Assembly (NCBI GenBank): GCA_032358165.1
Contig: JAALGY010000020.1
Location: forward strand, 2,294,001 to 2,358,000
Reading direction: 5' to 3'
Length of the DNA: 64,000 nt
Origin: Diplosphaera chodatii
Taxonomy: Eukaryota > Chlorophyta > Trebouxiophyceae > Prasiolales > Stichococcaceae
Of the stretch, positions 38,097 to 50,889 are shown piece after piece; positions within the stretch are counted from its first letter, which is position 1, and every line of letters begins with the position of its first letter. The position numbers and the translations under genes are program-made. Under the pieces are notes generated by a model. The model did not search any database. It had not been told where the DNA came from and saw only the letters and a program-made list of their open reading frames with translations.

Positions 38097-40573
38097 TCAC
38101 CGGCTCAACGACACCGTGCCTATCAGCCGTTCACCTGTGATGCCGGACGTGCAAGACCAGGCGAGCGGCTTCTCTGCGGCAGGTACGGCAGCCGCCATTT
38201 TTGTGTCCCGCTTGCCCGTGGCACTTTTGTTGCGCAAGGCGGCGGCAGCCAGTAGCAGGGATGCGCAGGTGGCCACGCCCAGCATGATGAGGCCCCTTCT
38301 GTTCCTGCCCCGCCGTGACGCCGCTGCCCTAGCTGCAGCCTGCCGCGCGATGAGCTCGTCGTGCGCACGAATCTGAGCCGCCAGCTGATCGACAGCTGCA
38401 CGCAGTCACACGCAGGTTCAGGATGCAGCTGCAGTCAGCGTACTTCAGCAAACCCCTGTGCTGCTGTGTTGCAGGTGTGTGCGCAAACAGAGCAGGGTCT
38501 GGCACAACAAGAAGATGTGGTGGCCTGTGGTGGCCTGTGTTGTTGCAATGCCAAATGCACAAATGCAGTCCATGTGACGGTCCGAATCAATGTTGCGGGG
38601 TGCAATGGAGACCTTTCCGCATGAAAGCATTCGGACCTTTCTGGGTCTCTGGACTCGCCGACGGCGATGCGGCGTCGACATAGGTGCACGACACCACCGG
38701 GATGCCTTCAGTCATGATCACATCCAGCAGCGCTGTTGGCAGGCGTCCTAGCAGACATCCAGCCATCGCCGACCTGCGCAAGGTGGTTCAACGGCACATC
38801 ATCAGTACTCCATGCACCCTGCCGACACTGATGCTCAAACACGAGCATGAGGCTTTTGCATTGTCACATTGTGACGACGTCCACAGCGCTGCAAGCTCGC
38901 GGCTAGGATAGCCGCAGCACCTGGGGTGGAGGCCCAGCAGCAGGGCCTGGCGACGAGGCTTGGCAGCAGCTGCCAGCGCTGTGTTGAAGATGGAACGCAT
39001 TTCTGTCAGCTGCTTGGGCTCTGGGAGGTTGGGGGGGTGGAACTCGAAGACTACCTCTCTGCACGCAAGCACAGCATAAGCTTTCAGCGGCTACGCAGTG
39101 CTTCTAGAGCAGCTCTGTTGCGCAGCAAGTGGCAGTGTTGCCGCTAAGGTTTAGCACTCCACCATCACAGCCACCCCTGCCACAGGGTGCCGTGGTGCCA
39201 GGCAGGCCGATGAACAGGGGTGTGAAGACTCCGCTTGCCTGATGGAATGACTGCTGCTGGACATCAGCACAGTGGCGGCAACTCCCAGGAAGTGGCAGAT
39301 CGCAGCTTGTGCAGCCGCGAGGCAATTCAGGGGAGGACCATTCCACAGATCCCACTGGAATGTCAAGCGGCGCTGCAATGACACATTGAGCATGATGGAA
39401 CCTTGTAGACGCAGTTTTCATGACTGCTTGGTACCCGCAGCGCTCAAGTCGAGGCAAGTGTGCTGGCATGTAGCCGTGACACAAGCACGCACACCTGAGG
39501 CAGCGACGACAAATAGCGCCCGAGAAGCGAGATTGCAGCCAACGTGATAGGGGTGTCCACGTGGAAAACCCTGTGAACGTCCACTGCAGCAACAACAAAT
39601 GCAAGTAAGCCACGGATGACACACGTCAGTCCATTTGGCAGATGCCCAGCGGTTTTGATGGTGACATGCCGGACTTGCCTCATACATGGTGACGCAAAGG
39701 TGAGCAGAAGAGCGCACCGATGATTCGCAAGTGCTGCACAGGCGGCAACTTCAGCAGATAGACTGGAAGCAGCACCAGGCACGGGCGGGCGTGGATGACT
39801 AGCTCACAGCCCCCTGAGCGGTGGTGCCCCCTGATAGCTTGGCCGAGTTGCAGAGTCGGTAGGCTGCTGAAAGCGTTGATATTGATTACATCATTCACAA
39901 GTCCTGTAACAGAAGAAGATGCAGTCGTGCTGCACCATGCTGATTTGCAGCCGAACATCCCTGCTGGCTTTGATAGTATATGGGAGGCAGGAAGGCGCCA
40001 CCGCAAACGACAGCCAATGGAAACAGTTGAGCAATTGCAAGGCACAGGCTCGCACCTTCGGAATGAAGGTACTTGACGAGCTCCTGGCCCAGCACCCGCA
40101 GTAAGGCGCACGCATCTGCCACACTTAGCTGCACATCACCATCTGTCTCGCGTTGGCCTACCGCTGAGGTGCCCTCTGGAGCACCGGCAGAAGCCTTGAC
40201 CACCGTCACGATGGTATGATCGGCTGTGCCCTCGCCCCTTGGCTCGCACCTTCCATATCTCTGCGCGAAGCCAGCAAACACAGTCTACACACTCTGAAGA
40301 GCCTTTCGGGCAGGTTCCTCTGCCAAGCTGTGTGTTGCGCCCATGACCATGGGGCACGCAGTGCACCTCATACATCTGTACCCTGATGAGGGAGAGGCTG
40401 TCCTGATGCCGTGTTGCATCTACGTGCGTCTGCCAGTCGCCAGGCACCCAGCTGCGGCACTCATCGCACCAGGTCCAGTCACTGTGGCTGCCGGGCTGGG
40501 CTGCTGGTTCCGCCGCTGCCACCGCAGCAATGCTCAGGGGCAGCTTGCCCGCCGCAGACAGCAGCAACGCCAC
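38097..40573 (-). CDS. U1-zinc-finger/solenoid family, copy D (membrane-anchored form)
   Basis: Eight exons in transcript order: 40573-40382, 40260-40056, 39903-39718, 39583-39495, 39372-39239, 39058-38921, 38773-38637, 38395-38097; 459 residues. The N-terminus is MALLLSAAG. The finger is WCDECRSWVPG with Cys36, Cys39, His50, His56 (C-x2-C-x10-H-x5-H). Then EPRGEGTADHTIVTVV, IHARPCLVLLPVYLLKLPPV, ITLAAISLLGRYLSSLPQ, LTFQWDLWNG, EVVFEFHPPNLPEPKQL, RRQALLLGLHP and a PVVSCTYV end block. The last exon is spliced in phase (AAAG|GTCCGA to TGCAG|CT) and carries LAAQIRAHDELIARQ, a basic stretch and the hydrophobic GLIMLGVATCASLLLAAAAL. The intron after exon 5 has a GC donor. It lies upstream of the helicase 3' end, on the same strand. 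Confidence 0.79.
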
Positions 40574-41814
40574 TCATGCTGCCTGCGAGATCTGCAGAGG
40601 ACTGCCGTCTCTCAGCGACAAGTCAAGCTGCGCCGCCATGGCTGCATGTGTGTACTACGAGGTACGATGTTCCATTGCCGCATGTCGTGTTTGACTCCAA
40701 TTGCATATTGCGGGCAGTGCAACCAATCGCTGCGGCACTCACATAGCACCAAGCATCACCTGTATGGTACTTTGCACGCTGCAGACGTGGCGCGGGTCCT
40801 GTGACTGCTTGTGCAGCAGACGGCCGCGCTGTTCAATGCCTGGCGAGCGTGTGAGTATGTTCCCCTCGCTGGTGCAGAGTTTGCAGGCGATGCTTAGGAG
40901 GTTGCAATCCCCCAATACCGTTTTGAACGGCGCCAGCTGCTGGGTGCTGTATGCGACCCACGGGGCTGTGGTGCAAGCAGGGTGATTGCTGCGTATGAAT
41001 GTTGCATCTCAGTCACTCACGATGTGCATGCACTGCCACATGTATGATCACAGCCAGCAACCTAACCTTATCTGGGGAGACCAAGCGTCACTGCAGATTT
41101 GGGTCCAGGCAAATGTGCAGCAAACAATGCAACAGCAGTCTTATACACGCAGCATCGCTGAGTGCAGAACGGCCACAATGGCCTGCAGTTGTCGCTCGCG
41201 TCGTCCCAGAAAGACCTCGCATCTGTCAAAGCTGCCGCTGGTCACGTGACGGCGGTTGGGACAGAGTCAAGAGCAGTGCGCTACGGACATCGGTGGTATG
41301 AAGGGTCCACAATAATGGTAAAGTGGTGCAGGGTTATGAGCTGACTGGTGGCGTAGAGACGGCTGGTGACAGCCCAGTAGTGGCAGCACTGATGCAGGTC
41401 ACGCCGTTGCTGTGCCCACCCCTGCGCAGGCCAGAATGGCGTGGCGGGCATGCGGAGTGCAGCCAGGGAACCTTGCCACTTCTGATGGTTGCAGGGTGCT
41501 GCGATCTGCTGCAGCGACTGGGTCCGAAGCGACAGGTCGCGGACAGATTTAAGCATGCTGACGACGCTGGCAAACCACACTTTCTGAGTCCTGAGTTCCT
41601 GACACCCGACGCTGCCCTGAAGCATGTGCCACGCTGCAGCGGCAGCATCCCCTCAAATTTTGTGGCAATCACATGGTTTTCAAACAATATATCGATGTCG
41701 TGCAGCTGTGTCAGGCGCAGCTGCGTGCCATGCAGCGGCTTCAGAGTCTCTGCCATCACGTGCTGTGCTCAGCAGGGGCCATGCACTGCGGTGCTGTGCT
41801 GACACACTCCTTCC
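40574..41814. other. Helicase 3' region and copy D promoter
   Basis: About 1.2 kb. A 141-codon minus-strand frame (41334-41759) and a 159-codon plus-strand frame (41323-41802) overlap each other. Neither looks like a known domain, and both lie where the helicase 3' untranslated region is expected. Confidence 0.4.
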
Positions 41815-44800
41815 TCAGTAGCCTCTGCCACCGCGTCCGCCGCCGCCGCCACCGCCGCCGCCCCGGCCGCCCCCGCCCCTGCCGCCTGCACCCCTGCGTG
41901 CACCGCCGCCGCCGCCGCCGTAGCCACCCCTGCCGCCGCCGCCGCCGCCGCCGCCGCCTCTGCTCCCGCCGCCCGAGGTCATGCCGCCGCCCTCGATGTT
42001 CAGACCAGCAACACCTGCAGTCCAGCAGCAGTAGCATCATGTGGCTTCTGCTCTTCAGCCAGTATGCACACTCGTATGCAAGCTGGCGCAACAAGCAGCA
42101 GTGATGAAGGCATTCTACAGCAGCTCCCCACCCTTGAGGCCCATCTTGCCGACTGTCTTCTTCTCGATCGTCGGGATCCCATTGCAGCCTGCAGCCGCCA
42201 CACAGCAGGGTCTCAGGCGAGGCAGAGAGGTCCCAGTGATTCCCACACCGGACGCGCTCATCCCCAAGGCTTTCAAGCTAACCAGCATACAGCATCACAG
42301 AACGCGCTGACTCGCCTGGTCACCAGACATCGGCAAGCCTGTCACTCAGACTGCACGCTGCTCTGGACATCTTGAAGTCATATCACTCACTCACCGATGA
42401 CCTCCGAGAAGAAGTTGGCCTGCTGCACCAGCTCCTCGGGCGACCAGCCAATCTTGCCGCAGAAGCCCTTGTAGAAGCCCAGCCACGTGCGGTAGCCGGC
42501 CGCCTTGGTGTCCTCCGGCACGTGCTGCAGGGTGGGCACAAGACATAACATGGTACACATTTCTGTTGTGCTCAGGACGCCTCCACCAGCCACAGACGCT
42601 GGCGCATATCAGGACACTGCAGTGTTCGAGTTGGGTCTGGGTTTCAGACAGGTGTTGGGCGCTGCACACCTGCAGGGCCTGCTGCACAGTGGAGGCAATG
42701 GCGGCGGCAGCGGCGGCTGGTGCGGGCGGGGCGCTCTTGACGTCCACGTCCCGCAGCTGCCGCAGGAAGGCGGGCGCCTCGAAGTCCGACAGCAGCAGCA
42801 CGCCGCGACCCTGCATAACATATATTGCAATTTCCCAGATAGCCCAGAAAGTCCTCTGCTTCAAGCTGGTGCCAAGCAATTGACTCGCCCATTCAGAGAC
42901 TCGTATGAGTAATTCAGCACAGGCGGTGTCTGTGTGCCATTGTCTGTGTGCCATTGTGCGCCACCTACTGTAGGCAAACACCCACCTAACCCCTGATGCA
43001 TACATCTGCACAGTTTGCGCAGCAAGACAGTGGAACGTCCCTGGGTCAGCTCTTCATCGCCCTACCTGCTTGCCAGCACGGGCTGTGCGCCCCACACGGT
43101 GGATGTACTGCGCTTTATCCGCCGGCATGCCCACCTGTGTGGCCAGGTGCAAGAGCACGGTCCATGCTAAAGTCCAGATCGTGAGCAGGATGAAGGGTGC
43201 TCACACAGCATACATCTGTCTGATGCTGCTGGGCGGATACCAGCTGCAAGCGTAAGTAGGAAGGCGAGGGGGTGTTCAGGGACTGCAGTGGGCTCCCGTA
43301 TCCCGCTGAACACTGTCAAGCAGTGTTGACCGCTCACCTGGATCACCAAGCTCACGTCGGGGTAGTCCACGCCGCGGGCCGACACATCGCTGGTGAACAT
43401 GATGCACTGCAACACAGAAACGCCACATTCAGTTGAATGCAGTGCCACATTTCATGCCAGAGCAATGCGTGTAGCTGTGACATATGTACCCTGCTCACTG
43501 CTACCGCACACAGCAGAGGCAGCCAGAGGCCACTCTGGCTGCAGCAGCACGCGTCTGCCCAGCCAGCTACCACGCGCAGGGACGCCAGGGGCCGGCATTG
43601 CCGTGGCTGCTGGCCGGCAGGCGTCGTGCTGCAGCAGCCTATACTGTGGTGTTGGGACAGCCAAACATGATGGCTGGGTCAGCACTGACACAGGGTGGGG
43701 CCGCACCCGGCTGCCGGCGCGGAAGGCGTCGGAGGCTTTGGTGCGCGCCGACTGGCTCTTGCGCGAGTGAATCTCCAGCACCGGGCTGCCCATGGCGTCG
43801 AAGAACTCCGAGTAGAACTGCGTCAGCCGCGCCGTCACGAAGAAGGCGATGACCTGCATGCGCATGGCAGCCCGCAGTTTTGGCACCGCTCCCATGGATG
43901 TGGCTCTGCCGCTGTCTAATGGCAAGTGAAATGTGACTCTCGATGTGTGTGCATTACACCATCGAGATGTGGGCGCAGGGCTAACGGCCTGCAATGCCCA
44001 TCAGGTGTGAAATGTGTACTAATGACGATGACAGTGCTGCAGCGATTCAGCACCATGCCCTGAACCCTCAACCCTGCGCCCACCTTGAAGTCGGGGTCCT
44101 CGCGGCGGTGCGCGTCCACGATGGCCCACAGGTTGACCAGCTGCTGCTCCAGGGGGCACACCACGTGCCACTGCTCCACCTGCAGCCCATGTGCTAGCAT
44201 GTCATCTAGCCAGCTAGGGATAGTTGAAAATGTTCATTGACTACCCCTAAGCCAGCCCCAATGGAAGGCAGTCGAAGTCTGTGAGCTCTGAATGTTGTTT
44301 GGGATGATGGTTCAGCGTATCTGCGCGAGCTGAACGCCTGGCATGCGCACGCGACCTGCTGGGGCTGCTATGCCGGACCACCCTGACGTTCTGCCCCCCA
44401 CCTTGTCAGCCGTCTGCTGCGCCGTCTCGCCAACGGTGTCCACCATGGCGTACCCCGGCCGCAGCGCATAGCCCGCCAGCTGCGCGATGTCCGACGGGAA
44501 GGTCGCCGAGAACAGCACCGTCTGGCGGCTGGCCTTGGACGGCAGCGCCGCCAGCAGCGCATCAATCGCCGGCCTGCATGCCAGGGCACGCTCGGTGAAG
44601 AAAGAGACGATGTCACCTCGTACTGCACCGTGCAGCAGTGCTTGACATCAGGGGAAGTGATCGTTGACAGTCTCACGGCAATCTCAGAGGATTGCGAAGG
44701 CGCCAACAAAGTTGCGAGGGTCCTTCCTGGCTCTTCCAAAATGCTAAAATCGTCAGTGCTGCTTGTGGCCTCGTGGTGACATGAGTCTCGTGTTCACGCA

Positions 44801-46715
44801 CCTGAAGCCCATGTCCAGCAGGCGGTCCGCCTCATCGAAGATGAGGCTCTTGAGGCCCCGCAGCGCCCTGGCGATGCCCGCGTCCTGCAGGTTGTCGTTC
44901 AGCCGGCCGGGCGTGGCCACCAGGATGTCGGGGGCGCGCGCCTTCATGCGCGACAGGTCGGACGCCTGGTTTGTGCCGCCCACCATCACCTGTGCCCAAG
45001 ATGTGCCGTGACTCTACAAGTTCCCAGGCTGCCCTGCAGGGGTGTGGGTGATCGATGTGCCTGAGGTACTCGACTAGCTGGTGTCGCTGTGGACATGTGA
45101 TTTTGGCACGACCGCTAGTGACAGTACCGCTCGTGGACAGTGCACCGTCACCGTACCTGGGTCGTCAGGCCGTGGAAGGTGCTGAGCGCCTTGGCTTCAG
45201 TGGCGATCTGCGCGGCCAGCTCGCGGGTGGGCGACACCACCAGGATGGCCGTCTCGCCCCGCCGGGGACCCGCCCGCATCAACTATGGTGCAACGCGAAA
45301 AGACTTTGGTGATCGTACTTGGGACAGCATCCTCAGGTAGTGCACGTCTGACCTGCAGATGCCCAGGGCTCTGCAGGTTGCCACATGTCAGCGAGCCACT
45401 CTGCCATCGACAAATGTGCAAATCTCAACAGTCTCTTGGCTGTCAGCTGGTGATGTTGGTGAATAAGGCAAATCCGAAGACGTTTGAAGTGTTATTTCTA
45501 GCAATCCGGTGAGCACCTGCTCAATGGCGGGGATGAGGAAGGCCAGCGTTTTGCCAGTGCCCGTCTTCGCCTTGCACACCACGTCCTGGCCCCGCAGCGT
45601 GATGGGGATCGCGGCAGCCTGCACATCCGTGCACTGCGCGTACCCCAGCACCTCGTCCAGTGCCCTGCGCAGTTACAAGCTACCATTCGTACCTCAGTTT
45701 GGTCCACAGTGGATCGGTCCACCAATAGGTGTGTGATTCAGCTTGAGCAGGAGCTTGTACAGTGCTGCAGTGGATGTCAGGCGTCAGCCAGTGCGGCTCG
45801 TATGGAAATGTGCAGCTCGCACACGACATGTCCTCCCAGCACAGCCTGGGCATCAGGCACGACGTCGCACTCACCGCTGCGTGTTTGGCGAGAGGCCCAG
45901 CGAGCGGAACTGCGTGCCGGTCAGGTGCTCGGCAGTGGTGCTGCTGAAGCGCGCCGCCTGAACCGCCGGGGCGGCGTTGCCGATGCGGGGGTGCTTCGCC
46001 ACGTGCTGCAGGCTGTCTGAGCTAGCGCTGCCCGGGCCCAGCCGAGCTGCCAGGCCAGCAGACAGGCCGCCGCCGCCGGCGATTGGGCCGCCGCCATTGC
46101 TGGCGAACGAGCCGTCCATAGCGCCGTTTGTGGCGCCGTTGCCGCCGTCTCCAGGAGCTGAGCCGTCGCTGGGGCCTCGCGGCCTGCGCCGGCGCTGCCG
46201 TGGCGGGCGTGTCCCACCGTTGCCGCCGCCGCCGCCCCCGCCGCCATTAGTCTGCGGCTGCTGGCCGCCGCCGGCCTGCTGCTGGCCACCGCCTCCGCGG
46301 CTGCCCGCAGTGCCGCTGTTCCCGCGCCGCTGCCCCTGCAGGCGGTAATCAGAGTCATGAGGCGCCAGTCCAGAACAACAGCAGTACATACTTGCATGCT
46401 GTGTCACCTGCAGAGGGTCCACAGCGATGGAGCACTACTCACCTGCTGGCCTCCACGACCGCTCATATCGTCGTGGGTTGCTGTACCCCTGGCCTCTTCC
46501 TTCACAGGAGTTGACGATAGCTGTGCTGCTGTGCGCAAATTCAAGCGGCGCAGATTGACAAGTGGGAGCGGGAACAGCCCCGCAGTTTGGCGCTGCAGAA
46601 GCTTGACGCCGCAGCTTCTGGCAGCGCTAAACCTGCGCACGGTGCAACTGAACCATGTCAGATCAAGGGCATTCTTGCTGCTGTGCTCCGCTCCTCCGGC
46701 CCCAGCGAAACACAC
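41815..46715 (-). CDS. DEAD-box ATP-dependent RNA helicase, plant RH25/26/31-like
   Basis: Fourteen exons in transcript order: 46715-46443, 46335-45875, 45664-45517, 45282-45157, 44989-44802, 44573-44402, 44179-44084, 43853-43707, 43406-43338, 43134-43066, 42810-42670, 42524-42395, 42188-42132, 42014-41815; 758 residues. All motifs are present: AKTGTGKT (I, from about residue 277), PTRELA (Ia), TPGRL (Ib), DEAD (II), SAT (III), FFVTARL (IV), ARGVD (V) and HRVGRTAR (VI). The C-terminus has [15 protein letters not shown], a signature of the Mss116/RH26-type group, and then a Gly-rich RGG-like tail. The first exon is Arg-rich with few acids ([18 protein letters not shown]), which suits an organelle, probably mitochondrial, transit peptide. 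A low-complexity Gly/Gln linker separates it from the core. It unwinds or remodels RNA. All 13 donors are GT, unlike the neighbouring family. Confidence 0.95.
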
Positions 46716-47347
46716 GCAAGATCAGCAGTGTACCAAGCAGTAAACATCCTAATGAAGCATACGACACCCTGCGCAGGCAGGTGTGTGTGGATTGACGCAA
46801 CATACACTGCAATCGGTTGTGCACTGATGCGGGGCAGCACAAAGGCGGCTGACTTACATCAACCGTTCTGCGAGGGGACCGCTGCCTCCTTCGACTCGGC
46901 CTGACAGCTGTGCAGCTTATCGCTGCTGACATGCAAAGACGATAGTGGTGTGCAGGTCTGAGAATATCTGAAGGGGCGCGCTGCTACTGCCACCGTGGCA
47001 CCTCTGCTCCGAAACCAACTTGGTCGGTGCTGCGATATAAGGACCTGCGCAAAATGCATGTTCCCTTTTCGTGAAGAGGCAAAGCAAGCGAGCAATCAAC
47101 GGCGGTCATCTCTGCACTGCAGCCATGCTGCAGTCGTCCATGCATTGAGGCATCAGCAGCTGCACTGCGACAAGGCGGTGGTCCCAATGCTACACTCTTG
47201 ACAGCAGCATAAGGGTGCTAGACGATTGACGGCAGCAGGCGTGGAAACGAGCACATCAAGACCGTGGTGCTGTGAGCTCGGGCACCAACCAGGGACCTGA
47301 AGACACCCAGTGCAGTTCAGTGATAGCAAACCGTCCGCTGGGGCGGC
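46716..47347. promoter_or_regulatory. Divergent promoter region between helicase and copy E
   Basis: About 630 bp between two start codons that face away from each other. It is also the point where the family switches from minus strand (A-D) to plus strand (E-I). No clear core motif was identified. Confidence 0.5.
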
Positions 47348-50110
47348 ATGGGGGAGCCGCGGGACTTGCAGTACATCGGCAGCATGCTACAGGGCGCGCC
47401 AGGCACCTCGGGGGAGCATGTGTCGCCTGCAGGCCGCCGACGTGACCGTGACGCCGGACGCGGTGGCCGACGCAGCGGCAGTGCTGCGGCACCCCGCAGC
47501 AGCAGCCGCAGCCGTGTGCGAGTCGACCACCCTGGGGCCGCGGCCACGCCTTCGCAAAATTCAGGTGCTAGCTGATGGTCGGTGTGTCAAAACAGACTTT
47601 GATTGCATGCGCTGCAAACATGGGCATCTGCGAGTAGGTCAGAAACATGCTGTCATCACCACTCCAGTCAGCGCCGCCTACCTTGCAGACGGCGGGCCTT
47701 CAGCGGACAGCAGGTCAGCAGGTGCCAGCCGCAACACTGATGCTGCCGCAGCGGCCACTGGCAGTCAAGGCAGTGCAAGCCGTGGACAGCGTCGCTGTGA
47801 GCTGTGCAATTGCCTGGTGCATGGTGGCGAGGCAGGCTGGCGTGTGCATGCAGAAGGCATCCAGCACAGGCGGCAGGTCGGTGTGCTCACCTCCCAGTAT
47901 CGTATGGAGCCCTGGCGTGTGGCGGCCTCAGACCATGTGTCTGTGGCACACATGTTCCCAGCACCCATGCTCATGTCCATTGCTTCGTTTGCACTCGAGG
48001 CTATGGGTACAAGCGCGTCATCATAACAGCACGCTGTACTGCCTACTGCACTGTGCACCTGTTGCAGCACAGCTGAACACATCTCACAGTGTGCAGAAGC
48101 TCAGTTTGCGGGAGGTTGGGGCGCCGGGGCACACGGTTGTGTCGGTGTTTGAGCCGGAGGCCAGCAGGTGGGAGGCGCATCGCCAGCAGCGCCGACGGCG
48201 GCTGTCTGCGCCGGAAAAGCAACCCCAGCACCTGCCAGCGGAGGTGCAGGCCGCTGTTCGGGCGCTGCGTCGAGAGATCATCAACTACTGCGATGCTGAA
48301 GGCATGCAACCTGCACGTTCAAGTGTGGTCGTCTGCAAATGGGCTGCTTGTACCTACTCTGCGGTTTTGTCACCAGACAATCAAATTTTACAGCGTGTAA
48401 GCATGCGTACTGCTATGCATGCCATATGCATGCATGGACCTACGACCAAAGCCACTTGGCCATGCCGCTACATAGTCACTTTTTGCAGAGGTTGCTGTTG
48501 TTGTCACAGATGCAGAGCTTGTGTGCCCATGCAATGCAGGCAGGATGCAAACATGTCCAGAGATCAGCAGCCACAGCTGCCAGCTTTCCCACTTATTGCT
48601 GACGTCATGTTCACTGTTACTATGCAGTCTACCAAGTCATCCTCGACCGGCATCTGAAGGGCATGGTCTGCCAGTGGGATGCGGACGAGTTCAGGCGACA
48701 CATGCTGGCGGGCACGCTGAATGTTCCCTGGCACGCGTCCCTGCTGCTGCTGCCGACCGTGGTGGCGTCGCTGCCGCCCGTCGAGCACCTCGTGGCCGCT
48801 GGTAAGTCATGCAAAACCCCTGCAGGCCCCCACTGTTCATTGTGTCAGTGGCGACAAATCGGCGTCTGTACTGGAGCCAAAGTCTTGCGCCAATATTTTG
48901 TCTCCCTGTGGCAGATACCGAAGTGAAGTAGTCTTGATCGGCACTGAACTTTGATTCTTGCCGCATGTGCAGCGGACCGTGGAGTTATGGGGAGCAGGAC
49001 ACATACGCCTGTCCTGGCGGCCATGCTCTCGCTGCTGGGCAATGCGCTGCCCTTGCTGCCCCATGTGAGGCAGCCATGCCTGGCATGAATGTGATATACA
49101 TCGCCGTGCAGTGATCTGCATGGGCTCCAGAGCATGGGCACCAGACACATCTGGCAAGCTGCACCTTCTAGGCTAGGCTATCCGCTTGTCGTGCTCGGCG
49201 ACTTTAGTACGCTGCTCGTCTGCCTTTGGCAGTTGACAACATATGCTGCACATGCCCAGCCTTCAAGCTCTGCAAACCCTACGTGTCGTGGCTGCTGCAG
49301 CTCGAAGACGTAGTGTTCCGCTGGCACCTGCCTCCCCGTGACACCCTCCAGAGGCGGGACCGAGTGCAAGCGCTGGTCCTGCGAGCTGCGTCCTGCTTCC
49401 TGCAGAACGCAGCCACAGCACTGGCATCCAGCGGAGTGCGACCCCTCAGGCAAGTGTCTCTAGGGATGTGCACACAACCTGCAAAGCATGTCAGCATGCA
49501 GGTGCAGAACAAGTTGGGGTGCTGTTGGTGTGCCATTGCCACCTGAGAAGCTGGGCTGTGGCGCTGCTACAGTCAGGTTTCGGGGTTTGAGACTTACAAC
49601 TCAAACCCCTGCACGGTACACAGCTGGTTACTCCACCGCAGGCACATCAGCTTCGAGATCGTACAAGACCAGTACGATGCGCAGCCTGAGCGGCTGCTTG
49701 CGGCACGGGACACTTTTGCAGGCACACTGACAGCCGCTGCAGTCGCCCGCCGCCAGGCGCTGCTGATGTGCATCCACCCCAGGTGCGCATATCCTGTTTT
49801 GAGGAAGGACGGCAGTTTGAGCATGCCACTCATGAGTGGGTCACCACATGAAGCACAAGAGCACACCCGAGTTGCATCAGCGTGTTGATGAGCCTGTTGC
49901 TGGTTGCTTGGTGCATCTGCACACACACGGACTAGAGCTGCTGCCTAGCAGTGCTCAGGGTGCTGCTGTTTGCGTCACAGGTCAGCCGCTGCAGGGTGTC
50001 TGATTGGACACTTGCCGACCGCGCTGCTGGGTGTCATCATGGCGAACAGCCTTCCGCTGACACCGTGCACCTGCACGGTCACCGTCAGTGACTGCGCATC
50101 TGGCGTGTGA
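47348..50110 (+). CDS. U1-zinc-finger/solenoid family, copy E
   Basis: Eight exons encode 431 residues: 47348-47564, 47689-47876, 48097-48301, 48628-48801, 48973-49064, 49301-49449, 49642-49782, 49981-50110. Exon 1 starts MGEPRDLQYIGSMLQG, found again only in copy H and partly in F. The finger is in exon 2: RCELCNCLVHGG (Cys109, Cys112, His126, His132). Then come LPAEVQAAVRALRREIINYC, LLLLPTVVASLPPVEHLV, LSLLGNALPLLPH, ASCFLQNAATALASS, HISFEIVQD, RRQALLMCIHP and GCLIGHLPTALLGVIM, ending at PCTCTVTV. There is no membrane exon. Introns 3 (AAG|GCATGC) and 6 (CAG|GCAAGT) have GC donors. A TGTAA at 50113 could serve polyadenylation. Function unknown. Confidence 0.8.
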
Positions 50111-50889
50111 TCTGTAAGCGCGGATGCCTGCACAGCTGGCCGCCACACCCTGGGGCTTGCAGGCATCGTACATTTATAGGGAGCGTGATGCAGAGCATGC
50201 GCACCACCTGGCTGGTTTTCAGTGTCGCAAAGTGACCACAGGGAGCACGGGCAGCGACGATGTGCAATGAGTGTTGCTCAGGCCAAATAGGGCATGCATG
50301 GGCGTTGCAGCAAGTGGTCAGTAGGACAAGTAGCGTCTCTGGGCGATGCCGGATTAATGTCACATGTTGCATTCACTTGTTGGTGGTGTTGTAGAGTAGA
50401 TGCAGATACGCACCCATTGCCAAAGCAGACCGTGTTCTCGGTCTTGCAGTACACGATTTCCTGGAGGTGGCCGCAACCTAAACGAGCAGGATTGAGTTGA
50501 TGGATGCAGTACGGATCTGTACTGCAGAGATGTGTTGACACGCATGCATGCAGCTCGCCTTCAGTTGTTCACCGCGCGCGGCACGCTTACACAACCCAAC
50601 CAATTGGCAGCATCGCGACCATTGAAGTGTCAAGTCAATACCGACCCATGCCCAACAGTAGCCAGGAACTGTTGACCCTCGGTGTCTCAGTTGCCCACAG
50701 CTTCAGCGAGTCGCGCACATCACAATTAGCGTGCAGCTAGCGGCTTCAAGGGACTTGGTTTTGCTACGCGATCTTTCAGATCTCTGGCGTCGGGCTAGCT
50801 TCGGAGCCGGGCCACCATTTGATCAATTTCTGCAACCGGGCAGCGTGGCACACCTGCGGGACTTGCAGGAGAAGCCGCAGAGCACGCTC
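50111..50889. other. Spacer between copies E and F
   Basis: CTGCACAGCTGGCCGCC at 50128-50144 recurs past the stop codon of copy F (52074-52090), so the homology of E and F continues into the 3' untranslated region. A CCAATTGG palindrome lies near 50599. The right end (50845-50889) is the still-open former 5' coding part of copy F. Confidence 0.55.

Noticed and set aside
41323..41802. Overlapping long frames on both strands downstream of the helicase
   Set aside because: They overlap each other and lie where the helicase 3' untranslated region is expected; no recognisable domain.
41815..42014. GGC/CCG-rich repeat as a separate satellite
   Set aside because: It is in frame with the helicase and encodes its Gly-rich RGG-like tail.
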